A DNA stretch of 5,503 nucleotides from Betaproteobacteria bacterium (GTDB lineage: Bacteria; Pseudomonadota; Gammaproteobacteria; Burkholderiales; SG8-41), in the NCBI GenBank assembly GCA_021414185.1, contig JAIOOZ010000029.1, positions 1 through 5,503 on the forward strand, in the 5' to 3' direction. The translations under genes and the position numbers were made by a program. Under the pieces are notes generated by a model. It was not told the origin of the DNA, did no database searches, and saw only the letters and a program-made list of their open reading frames with translations. Positions 1 through 5,503 of this stretch are shown here, piece by piece. How positions within the stretch are numbered: the first letter of the stretch is position 1; every line of letters begins with the position of its first letter.

Positions 1-1056
1 CTGCGGCGCGCGCGGCTCGCGGAGATGATGGAGTGGTATTCGATTCTGTCCACGCACGGCTGGGTCGCGCCCAGCTGGCCGCGCGAATACGGCGGCATGG
101 GCCTCGATACCGGCAAAATGCTCATCCTGCTCGAAGAGCAGGAACAGTACGGCGTTACCCGCGTGCCCGACCACGGCATCGTGCAGGTCGGGCCCATTCT
201 CATGAAATACGGCAGCGCCGAGCAGAAAAAATACTACCTGCCGAAAATCCTGTCGGGCGAACACATCTGGGGCCAGGGTTATTCGGAGCCCAACGCCGGT
301 TCCGATCTCGCAAGCCTTGCCACTTCCGCGGTGCCCGACGGCACCGACTTCATCGTCAACGGCCAGAAGATCTGGACCACCCTCGCGCACGACTCGACGC
401 ACCTCTATACGCTGGTGCGCACGAGCAAGGAAGGCAAGAAGCAGGAGGGCATCAGTTTTTTACTGATCGATGCGAAAGCGCCGGGGATCACCATACGGCC
501 GATCCGCAATATCGCCGGCCACGAAGAATTCTGCGAAGTCTTTTTCGAAAACGTGCGCGTGCCGCAAGCCAACCTCGTCGGCGGGCTCAATAAAGGCTGG
601 ACGGTCGCCAAAGCGCTGCTGTCGTTCGAGCGCATCAACATCGGCAGCCCGCGCCGGCCGCAGTACGCGTTGAAACGGCTTGAGCAACTGGCGCGCGCCA
701 AAGGCCTGTTCGACGATCCGGGCTTCGCCGACAAATTCACCGCACTCAAGCTGGACCTCGACGACCTCGGGTCCTTGTATGCGCGTTATGTCGAGATCGT
801 GAAGCGCGGCGAGGAACTCGGGCAGGAAGTGTCCATGCTCAAGATCTGGGCGATGGAATCGTGGCAGCGGCTGACCGACTTGTTGCTGGAAACCGGGCAG
901 GAATACGGCGCCATGCCGGGCGAGCATACGGTGGATGGCGCCAAAGTCGATTTGCTGAGCCCGTTTTACTATGCGCGGCCGGGCACGATCTACGGCGGCT
1001 CCAGTGAAATCCAGCGCAACATCCTCGCCAAGTACGTCCTGAAACTCCCATCCTGA
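1..1056 (+). CDS. Acyl-CoA dehydrogenase family protein (PimC-like), N-terminus cut by window edge
   Basis: A flavoenzyme that oxidises an acyl-CoA to the trans-2-enoyl-CoA, passing electrons to electron-transfer flavoprotein in the cytoplasm. The frame is open to base 1, so the methionine at 25 is probably internal; about 50 N-terminal residues appear to be missing. Counting from that methionine: residues 11-25 (HGWVAPSWPREYGGM) end the N-terminal helical domain. Residues 84-96 (QGYSEPNAGSDLA) and 112-118 (NGQKIWT) are the FAD-binding beta domain. EVFFENVRVP at 171-180 leads into the C-terminal helical domain, which closes with the family signature TIYGGSSEIQRNILAK at 321-336. The stop is TGA at 1054-1056. 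The overall pattern resembles the large subunit of pimeloyl-CoA dehydrogenase and related long-chain or dicarboxylyl-CoA dehydrogenases, but substrate cannot be read from sequence. A partner small-subunit gene, if any, would lie outside the window. No frameshift is seen. Confidence 0.93.
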   Translation: MRRARLAEMMEWYSILSTHGWVAPSWPREYGGMGLDTGKMLILLEEQEQYGVTRVPDHGIVQVGPILMKYGSAEQKKYYLPKILSGEHIWGQGYSEPNAGSDLASLATSAVPDGTDFIVNGQKIWTTLAHDSTHLYTLVRTSKEGKKQEGISFLLIDAKAPGITIRPIRNIAGHEEFCEVFFENVRVPQANLVGGLNKGWTVAKALLSFERINIGSPRRPQYALKRLEQLARAKGLFDDPGFADKFTALKLDLDDLGSLYARYVEIVKRGEELGQEVSMLKIWAMESWQRLTDLLLETGQEYGAMPGEHTVDGAKVDLLSPFYYARPGTIYGGSSEIQRNILAKYVLKLPS

Positions 1057-1063
1057 CGCTCCC

Positions 1064-1111
1064 GCGCGAGTTGAACGGCAACAGCGCAGCGTTGTCCGCT
1101 CAAACTCGCGC
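1064..1111. repeat. Long imperfect inverted repeat after the acyl-CoA dehydrogenase gene
   Basis: The arms GCGCGAGTT (1064-1072) and AACTCGCGC (1103-1111) are perfectly complementary over 9 bp. An inner CAAC/GTTG pair (1079-1082 with 1091-1094) and a partial CGG/CCG pairing extend the stem around the loop AGCGCAGC. It starts 8 bases past the dehydrogenase stop codon. There is no T-run after it on either strand, so it is more likely a transcript 3'-end stabiliser or part of a compound terminator than a stand-alone intrinsic terminator. Confidence 0.6.
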
Positions 1112-1112
1112 A

Positions 1113-1145
1113 CTTAAAGCGGCTGCACAGCAGTCCGCTTTTAAG
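1113..1145. terminator. Probable bidirectional intrinsic terminator between convergent genes
   Basis: The arms CTTAAAGCGG (1113-1122) and CCGCTTTTAAG (1135-1145) pair with one bulged T. An inner CTG/CAG pair closes the loop CACAG. The stem has a GC core with an A-tract on one side and TTTT on the other, as in terminators that work in both directions. It lies between the ends of two converging genes and overlaps the TAA stop codon (1141-1143) of the minus-strand permease. The T-tract is short, so efficiency is uncertain. Confidence 0.6.
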
Positions 1146-3111
1146 CGACCTTCATCGGCAGTATCACCATCTGCTGTCCCATGATGTGCAGGCGCTGCTG
1201 GATGGCGAGAGCGGTCTGGTTATGCAGCCAGCGCGTGAAAAAAGATTCGCTCGCAAAAATCAGCTTGCTGGCAAAACAGACGCTGTTGGGGAATTCCCGG
1301 CTCACCTGGTCGGACAGCTTGACCAACTCTTCCACCGGGTCGGTGCCGAACGCGAGATAGGACTTGGCGGCGAGCCCATGGCTGTGGCAGAAGTTAACGT
1401 AGTAGCGCAGCGAGTTCTCGATTTCGTAGCGCAGCGTGCGCAGCGCGCCCTGCCCGTCGTAACTCTGGGCATCGACTTCGCCTACGCTCAGGAAAATAAA
1501 ATTTTTGAAGTGCCCGGGAAACAGCCGCTGCACCCACAACAGCGCGTGCATGCTGACGCCGCGGTTCTTGCCGACGAAAAATACCGCAGTCGGTTTCTGC
1601 GGATCGAGCGCCGGCGGCGCGGCCGTATCCTGCAGCACGGCTTGCCCTGAAAACAGCTTGTCGATCTGGCGCAGCTGGTCGCGGGTTTCCTCGTAATGCC
1701 AGCGGATCGCCAGGCAGACGGCGATGACGAGGCCGGTGATCAATATCGTGACCCAGCCGCCGGTGCCGAATTTCTCCCACAGCAGTATCAGTAGTATGCC
1801 GCTGGTCACCAGGAGTCCGGTTGCCGACAGCACGAACCGCCATATCCAGTTGCGCGCCGCGCGCCGGTTCTTGACCCAGTAGACGCACAGCCCGAACAGC
1901 GAAATCGAAAACGTGAGAAACACGTTGATGCTGTAGAGCACGACCAGCAGGGCCACGCTGCCGTTGCTCCACAGCAGCACTCCCAGCGCCGCGGCGCCCA
2001 TCAGGACGACGCCGTTTTGCGTCACGAGCCGGCTCGACAACTGGCGGAACTGGCGCGGCACCCATGAATCGGCCGCCATATTGGAGAGCACCGCGGGGCC
2101 GCCGAGGAATCCGGTATTGGCGGCGACGAACAGCAGGCCCGCTTCCAGTATCAGCACGCCGATCAGCGCGCCGTCATTGATCAGTTTGCCGCCGAGGTCG
2201 AAGTGGTCGATGATGGATTTGAACACCACCGCGTTGAGTGTTTGGCCGGGAATGTGCGTGGCGTCCCACAGCAGGTAAAGCAGCATGATGCCGCCGGCGG
2301 TAAAAGCGAGCGAAGTTGCCATGTAGAACATGGTCCACTTGCCGGTTGCGATGCGCGGTTCGGCTAGTGTATTGACGTTGTTCGAAACCGCTTCGAGGCC
2401 GGTGTAGGTGCCGCCGCCCTGCGAATAAGCGAGCAGTATGGTCGAAACCACGAAAATCCAGCCGGTTTCGCGCGCGAGGCCCGCAGTTTCGTTCAGCGTG
2501 TCGGGGATGAGACCAGGCAGCCGCTCGGCATGCGCGTAAATGCCGTAACAGATCAGGAACACGTGCACGATGACGAAACCGACGAATATCGGCAGCAGGA
2601 ATTTGATTGCCTCCTTCATGCCGCGCAGATTGAGCGCGACCAGCAGGACAATGGCGGCGATTTCGAAACCGATTTTGAAGTGATGCATGCCCAGCGGCAG
2701 CAGGCTGAACATGGCATCGGCGCCGCTTGCGATCGAGATCGCTATCGTCAACACATAGTCGACGATGAGCGCGGCGCCGGATACGAGGCCCGCATGCGGG
2801 CCCAGCAGATTGGTGGCGACTTTGTAGCCGCCGCCGCCGTTCGGAAACAGTTCGATGACCTGGTTGTAGGCAAGCGAAATGATGAACACGGTGATGGCGA
2901 TGGCGGCCGCGAGATAGAGCCCGAAATGGGTGTGGCCGCCCAGCGCGAGATACGCTTCCTCGGGCCCGTAGCAGGAAGACGAGAGACCGTCGGCGCCGAG
3001 GCCGACCCACGCAAAAAACGCGATCAGCGCGACGCTGTGGCGGGTGGCGGGGTCGAGCGGATCGAGTGGCGCGCCGGTGATCAGGCGGCGCAGGGTTCTG
3101 GTTTCAGCCAT
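1141..3111 (-). CDS. APC-superfamily permease with soluble C-terminal domain
   Basis: An inner-membrane secondary transporter of the amino acid-polyamine-organocation superfamily, 656 residues. About 12 hydrophobic segments are visible, roughly at residues 27-50, 62-82, 103-130, 148-165, 168-192, 217-236, 258-282, 312-333, 366-384, 386-412, 424-445 and 452-470. The first carries the glycine/serine-rich break GLGADGLSSSCYGPEEA (37-53), where APC transporters bind substrate. NGGGGYKVA (91-99) is the conserved element after segment 2. Residues about 475-656 form a hydrophilic cytoplasmic domain with alternating predicted strands and helices (AVFFVGKNRGVSMH at 509-522), loosely like a universal-stress-protein fold. 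This layout recalls the K+ importer KimA as well as amino acid permeases, so substrate is left open. The ATG at 3111 has no clear Shine-Dalgarno sequence before it. The gene converges on the dehydrogenase and diverges from recG. Confidence 0.88.
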   Translation of the reverse strand: MAETRTLRRLITGAPLDPLDPATRHSVALIAFFAWVGLGADGLSSSCYGPEEAYLALGGHTHFGLYLAAAIAITVFIISLAYNQVIELFPNGGGGYKVATNLLGPHAGLVSGAALIVDYVLTIAISIASGADAMFSLLPLGMHHFKIGFEIAAIVLLVALNLRGMKEAIKFLLPIFVGFVIVHVFLICYGIYAHAERLPGLIPDTLNETAGLARETGWIFVVSTILLAYSQGGGTYTGLEAVSNNVNTLAEPRIATGKWTMFYMATSLAFTAGGIMLLYLLWDATHIPGQTLNAVVFKSIIDHFDLGGKLINDGALIGVLILEAGLLFVAANTGFLGGPAVLSNMAADSWVPRQFRQLSSRLVTQNGVVLMGAAALGVLLWSNGSVALLVVLYSINVFLTFSISLFGLCVYWVKNRRAARNWIWRFVLSATGLLVTSGILLILLWEKFGTGGWVTILITGLVIAVCLAIRWHYEETRDQLRQIDKLFSGQAVLQDTAAPPALDPQKPTAVFFVGKNRGVSMHALLWVQRLFPGHFKNFIFLSVGEVDAQSYDGQGALRTLRYEIENSLRYYVNFCHSHGLAAKSYLAFGTDPVEELVKLSDQVSREFPNSVCFASKLIFASESFFTRWLHNQTALAIQQRLHIMGQQMVILPMKVA

Positions 3112-3121
3112 GCGGGAAGCG

Positions 3122-3232
3122 CTACGCCATTTGCCCGTGTTGCCCGGCGATGCGTTTGGTCAAACGCAGCAAAGCATCATCGCGGCCCGCTGCAAGCAGG
3201 TGTTCAATTTGGGTGAGGGCAGCGGGATTCAC
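3122..3232 (-). pseudogene. Possible remnant of a small tetratricopeptide-repeat protein gene
   Basis: A minus-strand frame from GTG (3230-3232) to TAG (3122-3124) encodes 36 residues. It starts VNPAALTQIEHLLAAGRDDA and continues LLRLT, then KRIAGQHGQMA. The first 25 residues read like the opening helix pair of small (about 110-residue) TPR proteins found in betaproteobacteria, where an LLxxGxDxALLR pattern is usual. The tail KRIAG resembles the end of such proteins, so the middle may be deleted. The frame extends upstream to ATG codons at 3295 and 3292, but that part is arginine-rich and unlike the family. It ends 10 bases before the permease start on the same strand. The resemblance comes from memory of the family, not a search. 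It could equally be chance or a leader peptide. Confidence 0.3.
3151..3168. promoter_or_regulatory. 18-bp perfect dyad, candidate operator upstream of the permease
   Basis: TGCGTTTG (3151-3158) and CAAACGCA (3161-3168) are exact reverse complements separated by GT. The two-base centre suits a dimeric repressor or activator site better than an RNA hairpin. It lies 40 bases upstream of the permease start codon. No regulator gene is visible in the window, and the dyad also lies inside the possible TPR remnant, so function is inferred from symmetry and position only. Confidence 0.4.
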
Positions 3233-3266
3233 GCGCGGAGATGGGGAGAATGTGCGGCGGCGGCGA

Positions 3267-3295
3267 TTGAATTCCGACCGGGCAGGCTTCATCAT
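3267..3295 (+). promoter_or_regulatory. Candidate sigma-70 promoter for the small ORF and recG
   Basis: TTGAAT (3267-3272) and CATCAT (3290-3295) each match the -35 and -10 consensus at four of six positions, with the ideal 17-base spacer. Transcription would begin near 3302, about 30 bases before the ATG of the 50-codon ORF. Weak individual boxes mean this is a plausible reading, not a firm one. Confidence 0.35.
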
Positions 3296-3320
3296 AGCGC
3301 AGTTCCGCGTTCGGAACCAA
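3291..3320 (-). promoter_or_regulatory. Candidate divergent promoter toward the permease
   Basis: On the minus strand TATGAT (3296 down to 3291) matches the -10 consensus at five of six positions. A poor -35, TTGGTT (3320 down to 3315), sits 18 bases upstream. If used, it would give the permease a leader of about 170 bases containing the 18-bp dyad and the possible TPR remnant. Its -10 overlaps the -10 of the plus-strand candidate promoter. Confidence 0.3.
3302..3317. repeat. Short perfect hairpin at the predicted start of the recG transcript
   Basis: GTTCCG (3302-3307) and CGGAAC (3312-3317) are exact reverse complements around the four-base loop CGTT. It sits just downstream of the candidate plus-strand promoter and 14 bases before the ATG of the small ORF. 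It could be an operator or a 5'-leader hairpin. It has no T-run, so it is not a terminator. Confidence 0.4.
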
Positions 3321-3331
3321 ATGGGGAAACG

Positions 3332-3484
3332 ATGAAACAGGCGATTCACATTGCGCAAGCGCTGCAGGCGACAGGTACTTGTTCGCCGGCGATACGCCGC
3401 GGCAGCGTCATGAGCCTGCTCAATCCGGACGGACGCGATACGCCGGCCGTGCGATTGGTCGATGCGCATATGAATCTGGCATGA
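3332..3484 (+). CDS. Small hypothetical protein (50 residues) immediately upstream of recG
   Basis: ATG at 3332 is preceded by GGGGA (3323-3327) four bases upstream, a reasonable though close Shine-Dalgarno sequence. The frame encodes 50 residues ending at TGA (3482-3484), 10 bases before the GTG start of recG. The recG ribosome-binding sequence TGAGG (3482-3486) includes this stop codon, which suggests translational coupling if the ORF is real. The product begins MKQAIHIAQALQATGTC and has a middle stretch SVMSLLNPDGRDTPAVRL. It has no signal peptide, membrane segment or motif I recognise. The same frame is open upstream to an ATG at 3044, but that part is antisense to the permease and looks non-coding. 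It may be a true small gene, a C-terminal relic of a larger one, or a chance frame. Confidence 0.4.
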   Translation: MKQAIHIAQALQATGTCSPAIRRGSVMSLLNPDGRDTPAVRLVDAHMNLA

Positions 3485-3494
3485 GGCCGGCGGC

Positions 3495-5270
3495 GTGACG
3501 CGCAAGGCGGCGCAAAAAGCCAAACCGAAGCGCCGCGATCCCGCGCCTGTCACGCACGCGTCGCTCGCGAAGTATGGCAAAGTCATCCTCGCCGCTTTCG
3601 CCAAGCTGGGCATACAACGCGAGTTCGATCTCGTGCTGCACCTGCCCATGCGCTATGACGATGAAACGAAGCTTCATCGCATCAGCGAAGCGCCCGAGGG
3701 CGCGCCCGCACTGGTCGAGGGAGTCGTCACTGACAATGCGATCAAGTACCGGCCCAAGCGCCAGCTGGTGTGTACGGTCGAAGACGAGTCGGGCGTGCTG
3801 GTCATGCGTTTTCTCAATTTTTACGGCAGCCAGGTGAAGCAGCTGGCGCCCGGCACGCGCGTGCGCCTGTTCGGGGAAATTCGCCAGGGATTTTTCGGCG
3901 CCGAGATGGTGCACCCGAAGTATCGCGTGGTGAACGCAGATACGCCGGTCGCGCAAACCCTGACGCCGGTGTATCCGACCACGGCGGGCCTGAGCCAGGC
4001 CAACCTGCAGCGGCTGGCGCGCGAGGCGCTCGCCGCCAGTGACCTTTCCGACACCTTGCCAGCGGCGCTGCTCGAAGAATTGAGGTTGCCCGGATTCCGC
4101 GAAAGCGTCAGCTTTCTGCATCATCCGCCGCCTGCCACGGCGCAGGGCGCGTTGCAGAACCGTACGCACCCGGCGTGGCGCCGCGTCAAGTTCGATGAAT
4201 TGCTCGCGCAGCAGTTGTCGATGCGCATACACTACGATCGCCGCAAAACGGTCAGTGCGCCTGCGCTGCCGGCGCAACAGAAGCTCACATGCGCGCTGCT
4301 GGAACAACTTCCTTTCAAGCTGACGCGCGCGCAGTTGAAGGTGGCAGACGAAATCCGCCGCGATCTCGCGCGGCCGCATCCGATGCAGCGCCTGTTGCAG
4401 GGCGACGTCGGCAGCGGGAAAACGGTGGTAGCGGCACTTGCCGCGCTGCAAGCATTGGAAAACGGCTATCAGGTGGCGATCATGGCGCCGACCGAAATCC
4501 TCGGCGAGCAGCACTACAACAAATTCACTGGCTGGTTGAGCGACCTCGGTATCAAGGTCGTGTGGCTTAGCGGCAATCTGAAACTCAAGCAGAAACGCGC
4601 GGTGCTGGCAGAGATCGCATCGGGTGAAGCGCAGATTGCAATCGGCACCCACGCGCTGTTCCAGGATGATGTGGAGTTCAGCAGGCTGGGTCTTGCAATC
4701 GTCGACGAGCAGCATCGTTTCGGCGTGCGCCAGCGTCTGGCGCTGCGCTTGAAAGGCGCCCGCGAAGGCACCACGGCGCAGCCACATCAGTTGATGATGA
4801 GCGCCACACCTATCCCGCGCACGCTCGCCATGAGTTATTACGCCGATCTCGACGTCTCGGTCATCGATGAAATGCCGCCCGGCCGCACCGCGATCGCAAC
4901 GCGCCTGGTCGCCGATACGCGGCGCGACGAGGTGATCCAGCGCATACGCGATGCGTGCGTCGCCGGCAGCCAGGCGTACTGGGTGTGCCCGCTGGTCGAA
5001 GAGTCGGAGGTCCTGCAGCTGCAAACGGCGCTCGATACGCATGCGCGGCTGGAGGCGACCTTTCCCGAGCTGAAAGTCGGCCTGGTCTACGGCCGGCTCG
5101 CCGCGGCGGAAAAGCAGGCGGTGATGCAGGCGTTCAAGAACGGCCAGTTGCAGCTGTTGGTCGCAACCACGGTCGCAATTACACCAGTTGCGCGGCCGGG
5201 TGGGCCGCGGCGCGGGTGCCAGCACCTGCATCCTGCTTTTTCAGCAACCGCTATCGCAACTCGCGCGTGA
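3495..5270 (+). CDS. recG: ATP-dependent DNA helicase RecG, frameshifted and truncated after motif V
   Basis: RecG is a superfamily 2 helicase that remodels stalled replication forks and branch-migrates Holliday junctions. GTG at 3495 was chosen because TGAGG (3482-3486) lies 8 bases upstream; the first 19 residues are a lysine/arginine-rich extension. Residues about 25-150 are the wedge domain, with VLHLPMRYDD at 47-56, LNFYGSQVKQLAPG at 107-120 and GAEMVHP at 135-141. Helicase motifs follow: I GDVGSGKT (303-310), Ia APTEILGEQH (331-340), II DEQH (404-407), III SATPIPRT (436-443) and a motif IV region VGLVYGRL (528-535). Motif V begins as ATTV (557-560), then similarity stops. The last 31 residues are out of frame and end at TGA 5268-5270. 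In the family ATTV is followed by IEVGVDVPNAS and then, about 24 residues after ATT, by QLHQLRGRVGRG. The product would lack motif VI and the C-terminal TRG region, so it is probably inactive if the sequence is right. Confidence 0.9.
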   Translation: MTRKAAQKAKPKRRDPAPVTHASLAKYGKVILAAFAKLGIQREFDLVLHLPMRYDDETKLHRISEAPEGAPALVEGVVTDNAIKYRPKRQLVCTVEDESGVLVMRFLNFYGSQVKQLAPGTRVRLFGEIRQGFFGAEMVHPKYRVVNADTPVAQTLTPVYPTTAGLSQANLQRLAREALAASDLSDTLPAALLEELRLPGFRESVSFLHHPPPATAQGALQNRTHPAWRRVKFDELLAQQLSMRIHYDRRKTVSAPALPAQQKLTCALLEQLPFKLTRAQLKVADEIRRDLARPHPMQRLLQGDVGSGKTVVAALAALQALENGYQVAIMAPTEILGEQHYNKFTGWLSDLGIKVVWLSGNLKLKQKRAVLAEIASGEAQIAIGTHALFQDDVEFSRLGLAIVDEQHRFGVRQRLALRLKGAREGTTAQPHQLMMSATPIPRTLAMSYYADLDVSVIDEMPPGRTAIATRLVADTRRDEVIQRIRDACVAGSQAYWVCPLVEESEVLQLQTALDTHARLEATFPELKVGLVYGRLAAAEKQAVMQAFKNGQLQLLVATTVAITPVARPGGPRRGCQHLHPAFSATAIATRA

Positions 5271-5503
5271 GCGGCTGAAGATCATTTTCGAAAGCAACGA
5301 CGGTTTTGAAATTGCGCAGCACGATCTGCGCGTGCGCGGTCCGGGAGAATTGCTGGGAGCGCGCCAGAGCGGCGTGCCGATGCTGCGCTTTGCCGATCTC
5401 GATGCCGATGTGGATTTGCTCGATGCCGCGCGCCGTACCGCACTTGATTTGCTGCGCGATCAGCCGGCGGTCGCCGAGCGGCATCTGCAGCGCTGGCTGG
5501 GCG
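5173..5503 (+). pseudogene. recG: recG 3' part, out of frame, running off the window
   Basis: Reading from 5173 in a frame shifted relative to the 5' part gives S followed by QLHQLRGRVGRG (5176-5211). This is helicase motif VI, with the arginine fingers expected in RecG. It continues with CILLFQQPLSQLARERLK, then NDGFEIAQHDLRVRGPGE (motif TRG, used for translocation along duplex DNA) and LLGARQSG. The final visible residues are AERHLQRWLG, near the usual end of RecG, so only a few codons lie beyond the window. All 110 codons are open and conserved, with no further damage. The segment has no start codon or ribosome-binding site of its own, so it would not be translated separately. It was once, or in the real genome still is, fused to the upstream recG frame. 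Confidence 0.88.

Noticed and set aside
460..1113. A 217-codon minus-strand frame opposite the acyl-CoA dehydrogenase
   Set aside because: It overlaps the conserved dehydrogenase in full and shows no recognisable motif or ribosome-binding site.
2530..3216. A 228-codon plus-strand frame opposite the permease N-terminal half
   Set aside because: It is antisense to conserved membrane segments, with an Asp/Glu/Gln/Arg-rich composition typical of the reverse complement of hydrophobic coding DNA.
3044..3331. Upstream extension of the 50-codon ORF to an ATG at 3044
   Set aside because: The first part is antisense to the permease start and the next part crosses the candidate promoter and hairpin; the composition gives no sign of coding.
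5159..5178. GGTCGCAA direct repeat as an insertion target-site duplication
   Set aside because: Only four bases separate the copies and no mobile-element sequence is present; the first copy is normal recG coding sequence and the second is explained by the deletion junction.
5160..5190. Programmed ribosomal frameshifting in recG
   Set aside because: There is no slippery heptamer, and a frame change would still leave out about 23-24 conserved residues of motif V.
3420..5231. A 603-codon open frame on the minus strand opposite recG
   Set aside because: It is antisense to clearly conserved RecG codons, its product is rich in Arg, His, Gln and Ala with no domain pattern, and such long mirror frames are common in GC-rich genes.

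Overview
The window looks like chromosomal DNA of a GC-rich proteobacterium, most likely a betaproteobacterium. This rests on codon use (G/C at most third positions), on RecG residues that resemble my memory of betaproteobacterial RecG (for example RPKRQL, LNFYGSQVKQLAPG and FGAEMVHP), and on the PimC-like acyl-CoA dehydrogenase. No species can be named from the sequence alone. I see no mobile element, CRISPR array, tRNA or rRNA.

Layout, left to right. (1) Positions 1-1056, + strand: the C-terminal part of an acyl-CoA dehydrogenase, entering from the left edge. (2) Positions 1057-1145: a short convergent intergenic stretch with two hairpins, the second placed as a bidirectional terminator and overlapping the stop codon of the next gene. 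(3) Positions 1141-3111, - strand: a complete 656-residue APC-superfamily permease with a soluble C-terminal domain. (4) Positions 3112-3494: a divergent control region of about 380 bases. It holds an 18-bp perfect dyad, a 16-bp hairpin, candidate back-to-back promoters, a possible remnant of a small tetratricopeptide-repeat gene (- strand) and a 50-codon unknown ORF (+ strand) that ends just before recG. (5) Positions 3495-5503, + strand: recG, broken near 5172.

The main result is in recG. The reading frame matches RecG through helicase motif IV and the first residues of motif V (ATTV). It then jumps, in a different frame, to QLHQLRGRVGRG of motif VI. About 71 bases that should encode the rest of motif V and the link to motif VI are absent, so the frame is lost and translation stops at 5270. 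The downstream 110 codons are otherwise intact and well conserved, so the event is either recent or an assembly error. A second apparent internal deletion is suspected in the small TPR-like remnant at 3122-3232.

The genes do not form one pathway: fatty-acid or dicarboxylate degradation (dehydrogenase), solute or ion uptake (permease) and replication-fork repair (RecG) are ordinary neighbours. I found no convincing evidence of a previously undescribed system here.
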